In this document: positions 17,501 through 26,090 of the stretch, in pieces
Position numbering within the stretch: position 1 is the first letter of the stretch
How the letters are laid out: each line of letters starts with the position of its first letter
NCBI RefSeq assembly: GCF_029937855.1
Contig: NZ_JAPYPC010000017.1
Span: 1 to 64,000, forward strand
Origin: Christiangramia sp.
GTDB taxonomy: Bacteria > Bacteroidota > Bacteroidia > Flavobacteriales > Flavobacteriaceae
Length of the DNA: 64,000 nt
Reading direction: 5' to 3'
Notes under the pieces: generated by a model
Database searches by the model: none
Seen by the model: only the letters and a program-made list of their open reading frames with translations
What the model was told of the DNA's origin: nothing
Position numbers and translations under genes: made by a program

Positions 17501-18421
17501 TTAACTTTTTTTAGCCGGAGATTCGGTATTAGGAGCAAGACGAACAGGAAATTCCTTTTCACCACCATACAGTTTGATTTCCTGAATATCTGCTGGCATA
17601 TAATAACCATTGTCCTCTAATGCTTCTTTTACCGCTCTAACCACATTCCCTTTTGTTATGAGTGCCTGCATCCTGAAATCTGTAGTATCTACCCAAAAGA
17701 AAACTTTTAGATTTACCGTGCTTGTTGCCAGTTCGTCTTCTATTACAAAATTTTGATGGTCTTTGTCTTCAATTACTGTAGGTTCCTTTCTCAAAGCTTG
17801 CATTACAGTTTTCTTCGCGCCATCTATATTGTCTTCATACGCGATACCAATAATAAAACTCCACCGAAAAAAGCCATCTTCAGTATAATTGGTAACAGGC
17901 TCGGTAAGCACATCACTATTGGGAATATAAACATCTTTCCCATCAAAGGTTTTTAGCTTTGTATATCTAAATTCCAGCGCTTTTACCTTGCCAAAATTAC
18001 TTCCAATTTCTACTGTATCTTCCACATCAAAAGGCCTGTTAAATGCCAGAATGATCCCTGCAATAAAATTTTCACCAATATCTTTAAACGCAAATCCAAG
18101 CACTACCGCGCTAGCCCCAGCCGCAGTTAAAATTCCTGTAGCAATGCCTCCAAGACCTGCAGCGCGCAGTGCCAGCATAATTGCGGTAATAATTACAATA
18201 AATCTGATCGCCTTGCCCAAAAATCGACTCATTAAAGGATCTGAAGTTCTGGCCGATATTCTTCTTTGAAAAAACTTACCCAACCAAATCCCCAATAAAA
18301 CCCCGAGAATTATAATTAGAAGTCCGATTCCTATCCCCGGAAGCTGATCTAACAAGTTGTAATAAAACTGATTAAAAGCTTCTGAAACAGTTTCAGTTTC
18401 ATCGGAACTAGGATTTTGCAT
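17501..18421 (-). CDS. MscS-family mechanosensitive channel (small type)
   Basis: A 306-residue small-conductance mechanosensitive channel. After a short periplasmic start there are three membrane helices: IGIGLLIIILGVLLGIWLG, FIVIITAIMLALRAAG, and the pore-lining TM3 with the Gly/Ala-rich GILTAAGASAVVLGFAFKD. The beta domain follows with NRPFDVEDTVEI, then VKALEFRYTKLKTFDGKDVYIPN and the cytoplasmic vestibule. It should gate on membrane tension and release small solutes during hypo-osmotic shock. It is the last gene of a leftward group that also holds an EEP-family protein and a second, larger MscS protein. Confidence 0.9.
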   Translation of the reverse strand: MQNPSSDETETVSEAFNQFYYNLLDQLPGIGIGLLIIILGVLLGIWLGKFFQRRISARTSDPLMSRFLGKAIRFIVIITAIMLALRAAGLGGIATGILTAAGASAVVLGFAFKDIGENFIAGIILAFNRPFDVEDTVEIGSNFGKVKALEFRYTKLKTFDGKDVYIPNSDVLTEPVTNYTEDGFFRWSFIIGIAYEDNIDGAKKTVMQALRKEPTVIEDKDHQNFVIEDELATSTVNLKVFFWVDTTDFRMQALITKGNVVRAVKEALEDNGYYMPADIQEIKLYGGEKEFPVRLAPNTESPAKKS

Positions 18422-18481
18422 TTTATTGTTTTTCTTTTAAAAGTATAGGCTACCTGATGTTATCTCAAATACTCCTGCTAT

Positions 18482-19585
18482 TTATTGATTGCTGGATCCA
18501 TTCTGGCCTTTTTCGGAATTCTCTCTCTTTTCTTCAGCAATTTGCTTTTTAGCTGCTTTAATTACTTTTTCACTTGCAGGTTCTGGCTTTTGCTCTGCGC
18601 TAAGTTCTGGCTGAAGGTATAATTCCGCATAGAATGGAAAATGATCAGATTTTATATCACTACCAATTCCAATCTTTTCAACCCTAAACTCCTCAGAAAC
18701 AAAAATATGGTCCAAAGACCATCGCATTATAAAACTGGTGACATCGAAAGTATTATAAAAGCTCCTTCCTTTTCTTACATCCAGAAGTTCTCCAATACTC
18801 TGGAACATACTGGTTGTATTAGACCAGGCTACATCATTAAAATCGCCTATTACCATCACAGGAATTTCAGCATCTCTGGCCATAAATGCTATTTTCATCA
18901 TTTCAGCATCCCTATCAGTAGAAGAAGGATTATGTTGTGGCATGGGCGGAGTGGGATGTATGGCATGCAGTTGCACCCAATCGCCGGATCGTAACTGGAT
19001 TTGTGAATGAATGGATGGAATACTATCGTCTACCAAATATTTCACCTCTGCATTTTTTAATTTCAATTTGGAATACAGAAGCATTCCGTAGGTGTTATCC
19101 AGGGGGACTATTTTTTTATAAGGATAATTAGCTCCTATCCCTTCCTCAATGGCTAAATCCCAGTTTGTATCTGTTTCAGTAAAAATAGCGACATCGGGAT
19201 TTAATTTTTTAATTTCCGCAATTAAAAGTGCCGTTTCTTTATTCTTTTGAAGTACGTTTGAAGTTAATAATTTTAAGCCGGTATTTTTATTCACTGTTTC
19301 AGTAGGCTTACCTACATCATAGGGGGCAAAAGGGGTATAGGGGTATATTTTTATGAATTGAAAAATAAAGCAGGCCACTAAAACTGTCATAAAAGTATAA
19401 TCTCTCCATGACCTGATCTCAAACCTGAAAAAATACACAGCAATGGCCGTAAGAGTTAAAAGCGTTAATTCTATATGAGGATAATCAAACATCCTGATCC
19501 ACCAAAAGTCGGCAGCAATAAGGGGAATTAAAGTGATTACAACTGCCAGGATACCGAAGCCCTGAAGAAAAGGTTTTAATTTCAT
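18482..19585 (-). CDS. Membrane-anchored endonuclease/exonuclease/phosphatase family protein
   Basis: A 367-residue protein with three hydrophobic helices at the N terminus (GFGILAVVITLIPLIAADF; LTLLTLTAIAVYFF; TFMTVLVACFIFQFI) and an EEP catalytic domain after residue 100. Motifs are LLTSNVLQKN, DVAIFTETDTNWD, LHAIHPTPPMPQH, MVIGDFNDVAW and SLDHIFVSEEF, then SDHFPFYAEL: the Asn, Glu, His, Asp-Asn and Asp-His set of DNase I-like enzymes is complete. The substrate may be nucleic acid, a phospholipid or an inositol phosphate; it cannot be told apart here. The tail is rich in Lys/Glu (low complexity). It sits 22 bases downstream of the larger MscS gene. Confidence 0.87.
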   Translation of the reverse strand: MKLKPFLQGFGILAVVITLIPLIAADFWWIRMFDYPHIELTLLTLTAIAVYFFRFEIRSWRDYTFMTVLVACFIFQFIKIYPYTPFAPYDVGKPTETVNKNTGLKLLTSNVLQKNKETALLIAEIKKLNPDVAIFTETDTNWDLAIEEGIGANYPYKKIVPLDNTYGMLLYSKLKLKNAEVKYLVDDSIPSIHSQIQLRSGDWVQLHAIHPTPPMPQHNPSSTDRDAEMMKIAFMARDAEIPVMVIGDFNDVAWSNTTSMFQSIGELLDVRKGRSFYNTFDVTSFIMRWSLDHIFVSEEFRVEKIGIGSDIKSDHFPFYAELYLQPELSAEQKPEPASEKVIKAAKKQIAEEKRENSEKGQNGSSNQ

Positions 19586-19607
19586 AGGTGGATTGAGGAA
19601 TTAGGAG

Positions 19608-20888
19608 TTAAGTATTTTTTTCCAAAAAATCACGAATATCATCGCCAGATGGAGATTCAAACAATTTCAGATCAAAATAGGGGATAGCCGCTATAAGATG
19701 GTCAAAAATATCTGCTGAAATATACTCAAAATTTTCCCAGCGCTTGTCCCTGCTAAAACACAGTATTTCTAAAGGTATTCCATTTGCGGTAGGAGCAAGG
19801 TGCCTTACGATGATGTACATCTCTTTATGGATGGCAGAATGTTCATGCAAATAGGAGTCGGCATATTTTCTAAAAATACCAAGGTTGGTCTGGTTTCGTC
19901 CATTGATCAAAAGACCCTTGTCAATATTATTGGCTTCATTGAATTTATCAATTTCTACCTGCCTGTTTTCAAGATATGGAGCAATAAGTTTGATTTTCTT
20001 AAGCTCATTTATTTTTTCCGGGCTAAGGAATTTTACAGAATTCTGCTTGATATAAACAGAACGTTTAATTCGTCTACCCGGCGATTCCTGCATTCCCCTC
20101 CAGTTCTGGAAAGAGTCTGAAATCAAACTATATGTAGGAATGGTAGTATAGGTATTGTCCCAATTTTGCACACGAACGGTAGCAAGGTTAATTTCGGTTA
20201 CGGTACCATCTGCTCCAAATTTTTCAAAAGAGATCCAGTCTCCAATTCTAACAATATCGTTCACTGAAACCTGGATGGAGGCTACTAAACCTAGAATAGT
20301 ATCTTTAAAAATCAATAGGATTACCGCAGATGCCGCACCTAAAGAAATAGCGAATCCAACTACAGATTTTCCTGTAATTTCAGAAAATATAAACATAAAA
20401 CCCACGATCCAGATAAAGATCATGATGATCTGGCTAAAACTTTCGAGGGGTTTATCATTGAATTCTTCCCGGGTCTTTAAATAATTTCTGGTAGATCTAA
20501 GGATGCTCCGAAAAATCCAGATCAACAGGATAATCACATAGATCTTCAAAACGAAGTGAAATACTCGTAAGGTTTCCGGAAAATCGGCAAAAATTAAAGG
20601 AAAGGTTTTATAGACCAATAGTATGGGCAAAAACCGGCCTACATATCGGGGAAAATTACTTTTGATAAGAAAATCGTCAAAAGTGGTCTTTGTTTTATTG
20701 GTAAAAAGCTTAAATCCTTCAATGATAAAATGCTTGATTATATAATTTATACCTATTACTAAGAGAGTAATCGCTAGAAGATTGATAAATAAATTTAGAT
20801 ATTGAGCGATTACAGGATTCATCCCATAGTCAATAAATAATTCCTCAAAAAAGCAGATAAGGTCTATAAGTCCTTCTTCAATATCCAT
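19608..20888 (-). CDS. MscS-family mechanosensitive channel (YbdG-like, large type)
   Basis: A 426-residue member of the MscS superfamily with about five N-terminal helices. The pore segment is VVGFAISLGAASAVILLIFKD, and the beta domain carries NDIVRIGDWISFEKFGADG, then TVRVQNWDNTYTTIPTYSL. The insertion SDSFQNWRGMQESPGRRIKR and the longer vestibule fit the YbdG/MscM group rather than MscS proper. It begins 3 bases after the stop of a DUF3817 gene, so they share a transcript. A role in osmotic adaptation is likely from the family. Confidence 0.9.
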   Translation of the reverse strand: MDIEEGLIDLICFFEELFIDYGMNPVIAQYLNLFINLLAITLLVIGINYIIKHFIIEGFKLFTNKTKTTFDDFLIKSNFPRYVGRFLPILLVYKTFPLIFADFPETLRVFHFVLKIYVIILLIWIFRSILRSTRNYLKTREEFNDKPLESFSQIIMIFIWIVGFMFIFSEITGKSVVGFAISLGAASAVILLIFKDTILGLVASIQVSVNDIVRIGDWISFEKFGADGTVTEINLATVRVQNWDNTYTTIPTYSLISDSFQNWRGMQESPGRRIKRSVYIKQNSVKFLSPEKINELKKIKLIAPYLENRQVEIDKFNEANNIDKGLLINGRNQTNLGIFRKYADSYLHEHSAIHKEMYIIVRHLAPTANGIPLEILCFSRDKRWENFEYISADIFDHLIAAIPYFDLKLFESPSGDDIRDFLEKNT

Positions 20889-20891
20889 GAA

Positions 20892-21176
20892 CTAAAGGTA
20901 TTTCTTTTCAACATAAAAAGGACCAAATGGCAGGACAGAGCAGCCCAGTATGATCCCTAATTCCTTTAAAGTCCAATTCATAGGCCTGAACAATAATATC
21001 CCGCCCAGCACATACGTGATAAAGAGTATTCCGTGCGCCATGCCTACCTGTTTGACCATTTCGGGCATTTCGAATAGATATTTTAATGGCATAGCGATAA
21101 ATAAGAGCAGGAGAAAGGAGATTCCCTCCAGAATGCTTATCCATTTAAAGACTTTGACCTGATTTTCCAGTGACAT
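20892..21176 (-). CDS. DUF3817 family small membrane protein
   Basis: A 94-residue integral membrane protein with three hydrophobic helices (ISILEGISFLLLLFIAMPL; VGMAHGILFITYVLGGILL; LGIILGCSVLPFGPFYVE). The EGISFLLLLF...PLKY and GMAHGILF signatures match the DUF3817 (YdzA-like) family. Function is unknown. It is the first gene of the leftward group DUF3817, large MscS, EEP, small MscS, with a 3-base gap to the next gene. Confidence 0.85.
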   Translation of the reverse strand: MSLENQVKVFKWISILEGISFLLLLFIAMPLKYLFEMPEMVKQVGMAHGILFITYVLGGILLFRPMNWTLKELGIILGCSVLPFGPFYVEKKYL

Positions 21177-21320
21177 ACGTAATATTTAAACCTGCACAAA
21201 GATAATTGAATAAATAGACATGAGCTTAAAGAGTAAAACCAGCTTTAGGAAGTTTTTTTTATGAAGATAGAACCTTTCCAGTTTATCAATTTTCTTAATT
21301 TGCAGGTGTAAAATAAATAT

Positions 21321-22370
21321 ATGAGCACTAAAAGAGTATTGGTCACGGGCGGACTTGGATTTATTGGTTCGCATACTGTGGTAGCCCTTCAAAATGAAGG
21401 TTTTGATGTTGTAATTATAGATAATCTTTCTAATTCGTCTATAGATGTTTTGGGAGGGATCACCCAGATAACAGGAAAAAACCCCGAATTTGAGAATATC
21501 GATCTACGGGAAAAAGCCGCGGTAAAGAATTTTTTTGATAAGTATCCGGATATTGAAGATGTAATTCATTTTGCAGCCTCTAAAGCTGTAGGTGAAAGTG
21601 TGACCAATCCGCTTCTATATTACGAGAATAATATTTCTACCCTGGTTTATTTACTTCATGAGCTTAACAAAAAAGAAAATGCCCAATTTATCTTTAGTTC
21701 TTCCTGTACGGTATATGGCCAGGCAGATAGATTACCAATTACTGAGGATGCCCCGGTTAAAGAGGCGGAATCCCCTTACGGCAATACCAAACAGATTGGT
21801 GAGGAGATCATTAAAGATACCTGTAAAACCAATGCTAATTTTAAAGCAATCGCGTTAAGGTACTTTAACCCCATAGGAGCTCATCCTACTGCTGAAATAG
21901 GGGAATTACCTATAGGAACCCCTCAAAATTTAATTCCGTTTATAACACAAACAGCTATAGGGAAAAGAAAGGAGTTATCGGTTTTTGGAAATGATTATCC
22001 TACTGAAGATGGCACCGCCATTAGAGATTATATACATGTAATGGATCTTGCCGAAGCTCATGTGTATGCTTTAAAGCGATTGATGAATGGAAAGGAACAA
22101 AAGAATTATGAAGTTTTCAATCTGGGTACCGGTAAGGGGAATTCGGTACTGGAAGTGATCAGGTCTTTTGAAAAAGTTTCCGGAGAAAAGTTACCATATA
22201 AAATTGTAGGTAGAAGGGAAGGGGATATTACTGCTGCTTTTGCAGATACCACAAAAGCTAATAAAGAACTTAATTGGAAAGCAGATAGAAGCCTCGACGA
22301 TGCTTTGGAAAGCGCCTGGAAATGGCAAAAAGTAGTTCAAAAGAAAGAGGAACAGGAAAATGAAAGTTGA
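21321..22370 (+). CDS. galE: UDP-glucose 4-epimerase
   Basis: A 349-residue NAD-dependent epimerase of the extended SDR family that interconverts UDP-glucose and UDP-galactose. The N-terminal GGLGFIGSHTVVAL binds NAD. The catalytic SSSCTVYGQ and YGNTK (Tyr-x3-Lys) are present, and RYFNPIGAHPTAEIGE is the usual GalE substrate-loop text. It supplies sugar nucleotides for cell-surface glycans or the Leloir pathway. It is monocistronic, divergent from the DUF3817 group and followed by a strong terminator. Confidence 0.94.
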   Translation: MSTKRVLVTGGLGFIGSHTVVALQNEGFDVVIIDNLSNSSIDVLGGITQITGKNPEFENIDLREKAAVKNFFDKYPDIEDVIHFAASKAVGESVTNPLLYYENNISTLVYLLHELNKKENAQFIFSSSCTVYGQADRLPITEDAPVKEAESPYGNTKQIGEEIIKDTCKTNANFKAIALRYFNPIGAHPTAEIGELPIGTPQNLIPFITQTAIGKRKELSVFGNDYPTEDGTAIRDYIHVMDLAEAHVYALKRLMNGKEQKNYEVFNLGTGKGNSVLEVIRSFEKVSGEKLPYKIVGRREGDITAAFADTTKANKELNWKADRSLDDALESAWKWQKVVQKKEEQENES

Positions 22371-22530
22371 TACTCCTTATAAAACATTAAAATTATTCAT
22401 TTGCTTTTAGAGAAAAGAAATTAAACCTGAACTTACTTAATTGATAAACAAAGGAAGTTTGATATGGTGTTTTTCAAAGAAAGTGAATTTGTAAAGCAGG
22501 AAAATTTTACCGGACACCACTGTATAAAAT

Positions 22531-22558
22531 AAAAAGACCGGCAAATGCCGGTCTTTTT
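22531..22558. terminator. Bidirectional rho-independent terminator
   Basis: Perfect 12-base arms AAAAAGACCGGC (22531-22542) and GCCGGTCTTTTT (22547-22558) enclose the loop AAAT. It lies after galE and also 18 bases past the stop of the convergent YqaE-like gene. Confidence 0.88.
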
Positions 22559-22575
22559 ATTTTAGAATCAAATTC

Positions 22576-22734
22576 TTATCGTGATCCGTTTACCAGAAAA
22601 GCATGGATTACACCTGGAATCCAACCCAATGCCGTAAGCAATAAACTTATAAGAAAAGTTACTCCCAAACCGTGTTTCATAAATACTGCTAATGGCGGTA
22701 ATAAGATGTTCAGAATAATCGTTAGTATAGACAT
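22576..22734 (-). CDS. YqaE/Pmp3 family small membrane protein
   Basis: A 52-residue protein read by hand from the minus strand, with ATG at 22734 and TAA at 22576. It has two hydrophobic helices. The family pattern is unmistakable: LNILLPPLAVFMKHGLG, then FLISLLLTALGWIPGVIHAF. Pmp3/YqaE proteins are tiny membrane proteins induced by salt, cold or membrane stress in bacteria, yeast and plants; the exact function is not settled. The bidirectional terminator lies just past its stop. Easily missed because of its length. Confidence 0.92.
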   Translation of the reverse strand: MSILTIILNILLPPLAVFMKHGLGVTFLISLLLTALGWIPGVIHAFLVNGSR

Positions 22735-22855
22735 AAATTTGGTTTTATTGGTTAATAGACCATACGCATTTTGCGTAATTTAAATCCAAGATAAAACGAT
22801 TAAAAAGCTAAACCTTAAACCTTATGAAAAGTTTAAAGATTTGTTTAGGAAAGCG

Positions 22856-23473
22856 TTAAACCATTTCGAAAATTACCAGAGCATATAAATAAAATCTTGC
22901 ATACCTGAGCAAGCCGAAGATCAAATAACTGGAAAAAGGAAACCTAATAATTCCAGCTGCTATACTGGTCATAGCAAATGGAATAGGAAGTAAGGCTCCC
23001 ACTATAATTAGAAAACCACCCCATTTTCTGGTATTTTTTATGTGCTTTGCCATTTTTGATTCCAGAGCTTTATGAACGGCAGGAATTTTAGTAATGCTAA
23101 CACCTATCCAGTAAGAAACAACTCCTCCCAGGTAAGAAGCCGTAGCTAGAAAGGTTAAGAAAAGCATAGGGCTTGCAGATTTTCCAGCCCAGGCAATGAA
23201 CAACTCTGGCGGAATTAAACCCAGTAATGATTCAGAAAGAAAGAAAATACTCAGCACTTCAATTGGAGCATAGGTCTCAGTAATGGTAACCAGCATTTCT
23301 TCGATATCCAGAAGATATCGATCTATGGCCCATAATGCTCCCACAAACAATACAATGGGTATCACAGCCTTTTTGATACTCTTCCAAACAAAGGAATAAA
23401 AACCTGTATAATTGTAGTATTGATGTAATAAGCGTATTCGCGACTTCTTTTTAGATTTCGCTTTTTCTTTCAT
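22856..23473 (-). CDS. VTT-domain (DedA/YqaA-like) membrane protein
   Basis: A 205-residue inner-membrane protein with a Lys/Arg-rich N terminus (KEKAKSKKKSRIRLLHQ) and four to five hydrophobic helices. SESLLGLIPPELFIAWAGK, ATASYLGGVVSYWIGV and the C-terminal GALLPIPFAMTSIAAG form the VTT (DedA superfamily) core, with the reentrant-loop Pro/Gly motif. Family members act as lipid scramblases or flippases, for example for undecaprenyl phosphate; which lipid is moved here is unknown. A TTG one codon upstream is possible, but I prefer the ATG at 23473. Confidence 0.85.
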   Translation of the reverse strand: MKEKAKSKKKSRIRLLHQYYNYTGFYSFVWKSIKKAVIPIVLFVGALWAIDRYLLDIEEMLVTITETYAPIEVLSIFFLSESLLGLIPPELFIAWAGKSASPMLFLTFLATASYLGGVVSYWIGVSITKIPAVHKALESKMAKHIKNTRKWGGFLIIVGALLPIPFAMTSIAAGIIRFPFSSYLIFGLLRYARFYLYALVIFEMV

Positions 23474-23530
23474 CAACTAATTTCTTTTATAGCATTTTCA
23501 GAAGAATTTCTGAAGGAAAATAGGGGGAGC

Positions 23531-23971
23531 TTAGTAGTCTTCCCCGGCATGTTCTTTTAATGCCTGTACATAATCACGAAGTTCCATTTCATTTACTTTG
23601 TTGGAATGTTCCGCCATTAGTGAAAGCAAATATTCCAAACTCTCCTGTCCAGTAACATCCTCGGTTTCTACAACTTCAGTATCTTCTTCTGCCTCTTCAT
23701 CCAATTCCAAAGGTTCATCGTCTGGGATTGCTATTAAAAAGTCATCATTCTCATCGATATGTTCATAGGCCAACCTGGTCACTTTGGCAAGCAGCGGGAT
23801 GTTCTCTTCTATTACAAGTTTTCTAAGTTCCTTTAGGTCTTCTACAATAGTATTTGTAATAATTCCATTGCGCATCAGGTCGCGCTGAATTTTGTTGAGT
23901 AACTTCTGTGCTTTTATATTTTCCAAGGTATCGCTATTAAATAGGTCAGTACTGATTTTGTAAAAATTCAA
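23531..23971 (-). CDS. Hypothetical acidic protein
   Basis: A 146-residue soluble protein not recognised. The N-terminal half is helical (SDTLENIKAQKLLNKIQRDL; VEDLKELRKLVIEENIPLL). An acidic low-complexity stretch follows in the middle (DDEPLELDEEAEEDTEVVE), with a short C-terminal helix. An in-frame stop lies directly upstream and no ATG occurs before residue 33, so the start is probably TTG at 23971. It lies 57 bases downstream of the VTT gene on the opposite side of a short gap and has the same strand. No functional clue from context. Confidence 0.6.
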   Translation of the reverse strand: MNFYKISTDLFNSDTLENIKAQKLLNKIQRDLMRNGIITNTIVEDLKELRKLVIEENIPLLAKVTRLAYEHIDENDDFLIAIPDDEPLELDEEAEEDTEVVETEDVTGQESLEYLLSLMAEHSNKVNEMELRDYVQALKEHAGEDY

Positions 23972-24142
23972 TTATTTACTGCTGAATTTTTTTCAGCAAC
24001 AAAGTTAGTTTTTTTAAGATTCTATAAAAGTCTTTTCCCAGGTTTTATAAAGTATTTAACCTTTAAAATTAACAGAATCTTAGAGCTTTAAATTTCAGGG
24101 ACTTTGGCGTCTTTAGTAGCTTTAGATTTCAAAAAAAAAATT

Positions 24143-24853
24143 ATGTCCAAGAATAATAAAACAGCTCTTGTTACCGGAGGAAGTAAAGGTATAGGTTATG
24201 GTGTTGCAGAATCCTTATTAAAAATGGGATATAAAGTAGCGGTTACCAGTAGGTCATTATCCTCAGCAGAGGAAGCTGCCAAAAAATTATCCAATCATGG
24301 AGAAGCCTTAGGTTTGGAAGCTGATGTTAGAAATTTTGAGAGTCAGGAAAAAGCCGTAGAAAAGCTGCTCGAAAAATGGGGGCAACTGGATGTGTTAATT
24401 GCCAATGCGGGAATAGGAAATTTTGGATCTGTAGAAGATTTAACGATTGAGGATTGGAATGATACTATCGACACTAACCTGACCGGAGTATTTTACAGTA
24501 TTAAAGCAAGTGTAAACGCATTAAAAAAATCTGAGGGTTATATTATTACCATTTCCAGCCTTGCCGGTACCAACTTCTTTGCTGGTGGTGCTGCCTACAA
24601 CGCGAGTAAATTTGGGGTTACAGGCTTTACCCAGGCAGTAATGCTGGATTTAAGGGATAAAGGCGTAAAAGTTAGTACGATCATGCCTGGATCTGTGGCA
24701 ACCTATTTTAATGATCATCAACCTTCTGAAGCCGACGCCTGGAAGATACAGATCGAAGATATTGGGGAACTGGTAGGCGATCTTCTGAAAATGAATCCAC
24801 GAACTTTGCCGAGTAAAATTGAAGTAAGACCTTCTAAACCACCAAAAAAATAA
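24143..24853 (+). CDS. Short-chain dehydrogenase/reductase
   Basis: A 236-residue classical SDR. The N-terminal TGGSKGIGYGVAESLL is the NAD(P)-binding glycine motif, NAGIGNFG follows, and the catalytic set is Ser in TISSLAG, then YNASK. The basic SRSLSS after the second strand suggests NADP. The substrate is unknown. A TTG at 24104 would add 13 residues; the ATG at 24143 gives the normal SDR start (MSKNNKTALVTGG). A hairpin terminator follows. Confidence 0.9.
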   Translation: MSKNNKTALVTGGSKGIGYGVAESLLKMGYKVAVTSRSLSSAEEAAKKLSNHGEALGLEADVRNFESQEKAVEKLLEKWGQLDVLIANAGIGNFGSVEDLTIEDWNDTIDTNLTGVFYSIKASVNALKKSEGYIITISSLAGTNFFAGGAAYNASKFGVTGFTQAVMLDLRDKGVKVSTIMPGSVATYFNDHQPSEADAWKIQIEDIGELVGDLLKMNPRTLPSKIEVRPSKPPKK

Positions 24854-24917
24854 TCCTTAAAAAATAGATGCCTGTGCAACACCAGGTTTTCATTTATAGA
24901 TTTACTTAATTAAGAAT

Positions 24918-24952
24918 GGGATGTCGTTTTATTGACATCCCTGATCTTTTTA
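24918..24952 (+). terminator. Rho-independent terminator after the SDR gene
   Basis: Perfect 8-base arms GGGATGTC (24918-24925) and GACATCCC (24934-24941) are followed within four bases by a T-rich tract. It lies between the convergent SDR and MDR oxidoreductase genes. Confidence 0.7.
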
Positions 24953-24953
24953 A

Positions 24954-25943
24954 TTATACTTTCACGAGCATTTTCCCTAAGTTTTTTCCATCAAAAATAT
25001 CGATAAAAGCTTGTGGTGTTTTCTCGAAACCTTCTATAATCGTTTCATCGTATTTAAGTTTACCAGATTTTAACCAGCCGGCAAGCTCTGAAATTGCTTT
25101 TTCATACTCTTTCATATGATCCCTAATTAAAAAACCCTGCATCAATGCAGATTTCTTAATTAAAATACCTTCGGGTCGTGGGCCGGTAGGCGTTTCTGTC
25201 TTATTGTAGATAGAGATAGCGCCGCAATTAATTATTCTCGCAGCTTTATTGATATTCTGTAAAGCAGCATCTAAAATTTTACCACCCACATTATCAAAAT
25301 AAACATCCACACCATCTGGACAGGCTTCTTCAATTGCTTTCTCCATATGAGCAGTGGTTTTATAATTAATGCCTGCATCGAAACCGAACTTTTCCTGGAT
25401 ATGCTGAATCTTTTCATCACTCCCGGCAATCCCAATCACCCGGCAGCCTTTTATTTTTCCTATCTGGCCCACCACGCTACCTACGGCTCCGGCAGCTCCA
25501 GAAACAAGAAGCGTCTCTCCTTTATTTAAGTTCCCAATTTTATCCAGAGCAAGATAAGCGGTAAGTCCTGTTAATCCCAGCACTCCTAAATATGCTGAAA
25601 GAGGGGCAATTGAGGGATCTACTTTTCGAAGATTCTCTCCGCTATGGGATTGTTGTTTTTTCCAATCCAGCATTCCAATTACGTAATCTCCTTTTTTAAA
25701 TTCTTCATGATCGGAAAATGTTACTTCTGAAACAATCATAGATTCTACAGCCTCACCAACTTCAAAGGGTTCTATATATGATTCCTCATTTCGCATTCTT
25801 CCGCGCAAATAGGGATCTACCGAAATATATTTAGTCTCTAGAACGACTCTTTCATTTTTCGGGTCTTCAATTTCCTGTATTTCAAAATTCTCCAGGGAAG
25901 GTTTGCCTTTTGGCCGGGACTTTAATATGATCTGCTTGCTCAT
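24954..25943 (-). CDS. NADP-dependent MDR oxidoreductase (PTGR/CurA-like)
   Basis: A 329-residue zinc-independent medium-chain reductase. The N-terminal catalytic domain has VDPYLRGRM, typical of the prostaglandin reductase / leukotriene B4 dehydrogenase group. The Rossmann domain has GAAGAVGSVVGQIGK, the NADP loop in IAGSDEK, and VDVYFDNVGG. Such enzymes reduce the double bond of enones and other reactive carbonyls, so a detoxification role is likely. The in-frame stretch upstream to 25991 would add 16 residues that do not belong to the family; I chose ATG at 25943. Confidence 0.9.
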   Translation of the reverse strand: MSKQIILKSRPKGKPSLENFEIQEIEDPKNERVVLETKYISVDPYLRGRMRNEESYIEPFEVGEAVESMIVSEVTFSDHEEFKKGDYVIGMLDWKKQQSHSGENLRKVDPSIAPLSAYLGVLGLTGLTAYLALDKIGNLNKGETLLVSGAAGAVGSVVGQIGKIKGCRVIGIAGSDEKIQHIQEKFGFDAGINYKTTAHMEKAIEEACPDGVDVYFDNVGGKILDAALQNINKAARIINCGAISIYNKTETPTGPRPEGILIKKSALMQGFLIRDHMKEYEKAISELAGWLKSGKLKYDETIIEGFEKTPQAFIDIFDGKNLGKMLVKV

Positions 25944-26090
25944 CGTGCTATGTTTTTTAATGAAATTAGATTGAAATATAAAAATCGACAAATTACAGAT
26001 GCCAATTTCTCCTTAAATCTTGAAAAAAGACTGAATGCTATTATTTATTGAGGTTAAAGCTTTAATTTCAAGGCTTGAAATTTATACAAC

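Noticed and set aside
22464-22532. A 22-codon ORF (ATG to TAA) between galE and its terminator.
   Set aside because: No recognisable peptide features and no duplicate; it is likely chance in a short AT-rich leader.
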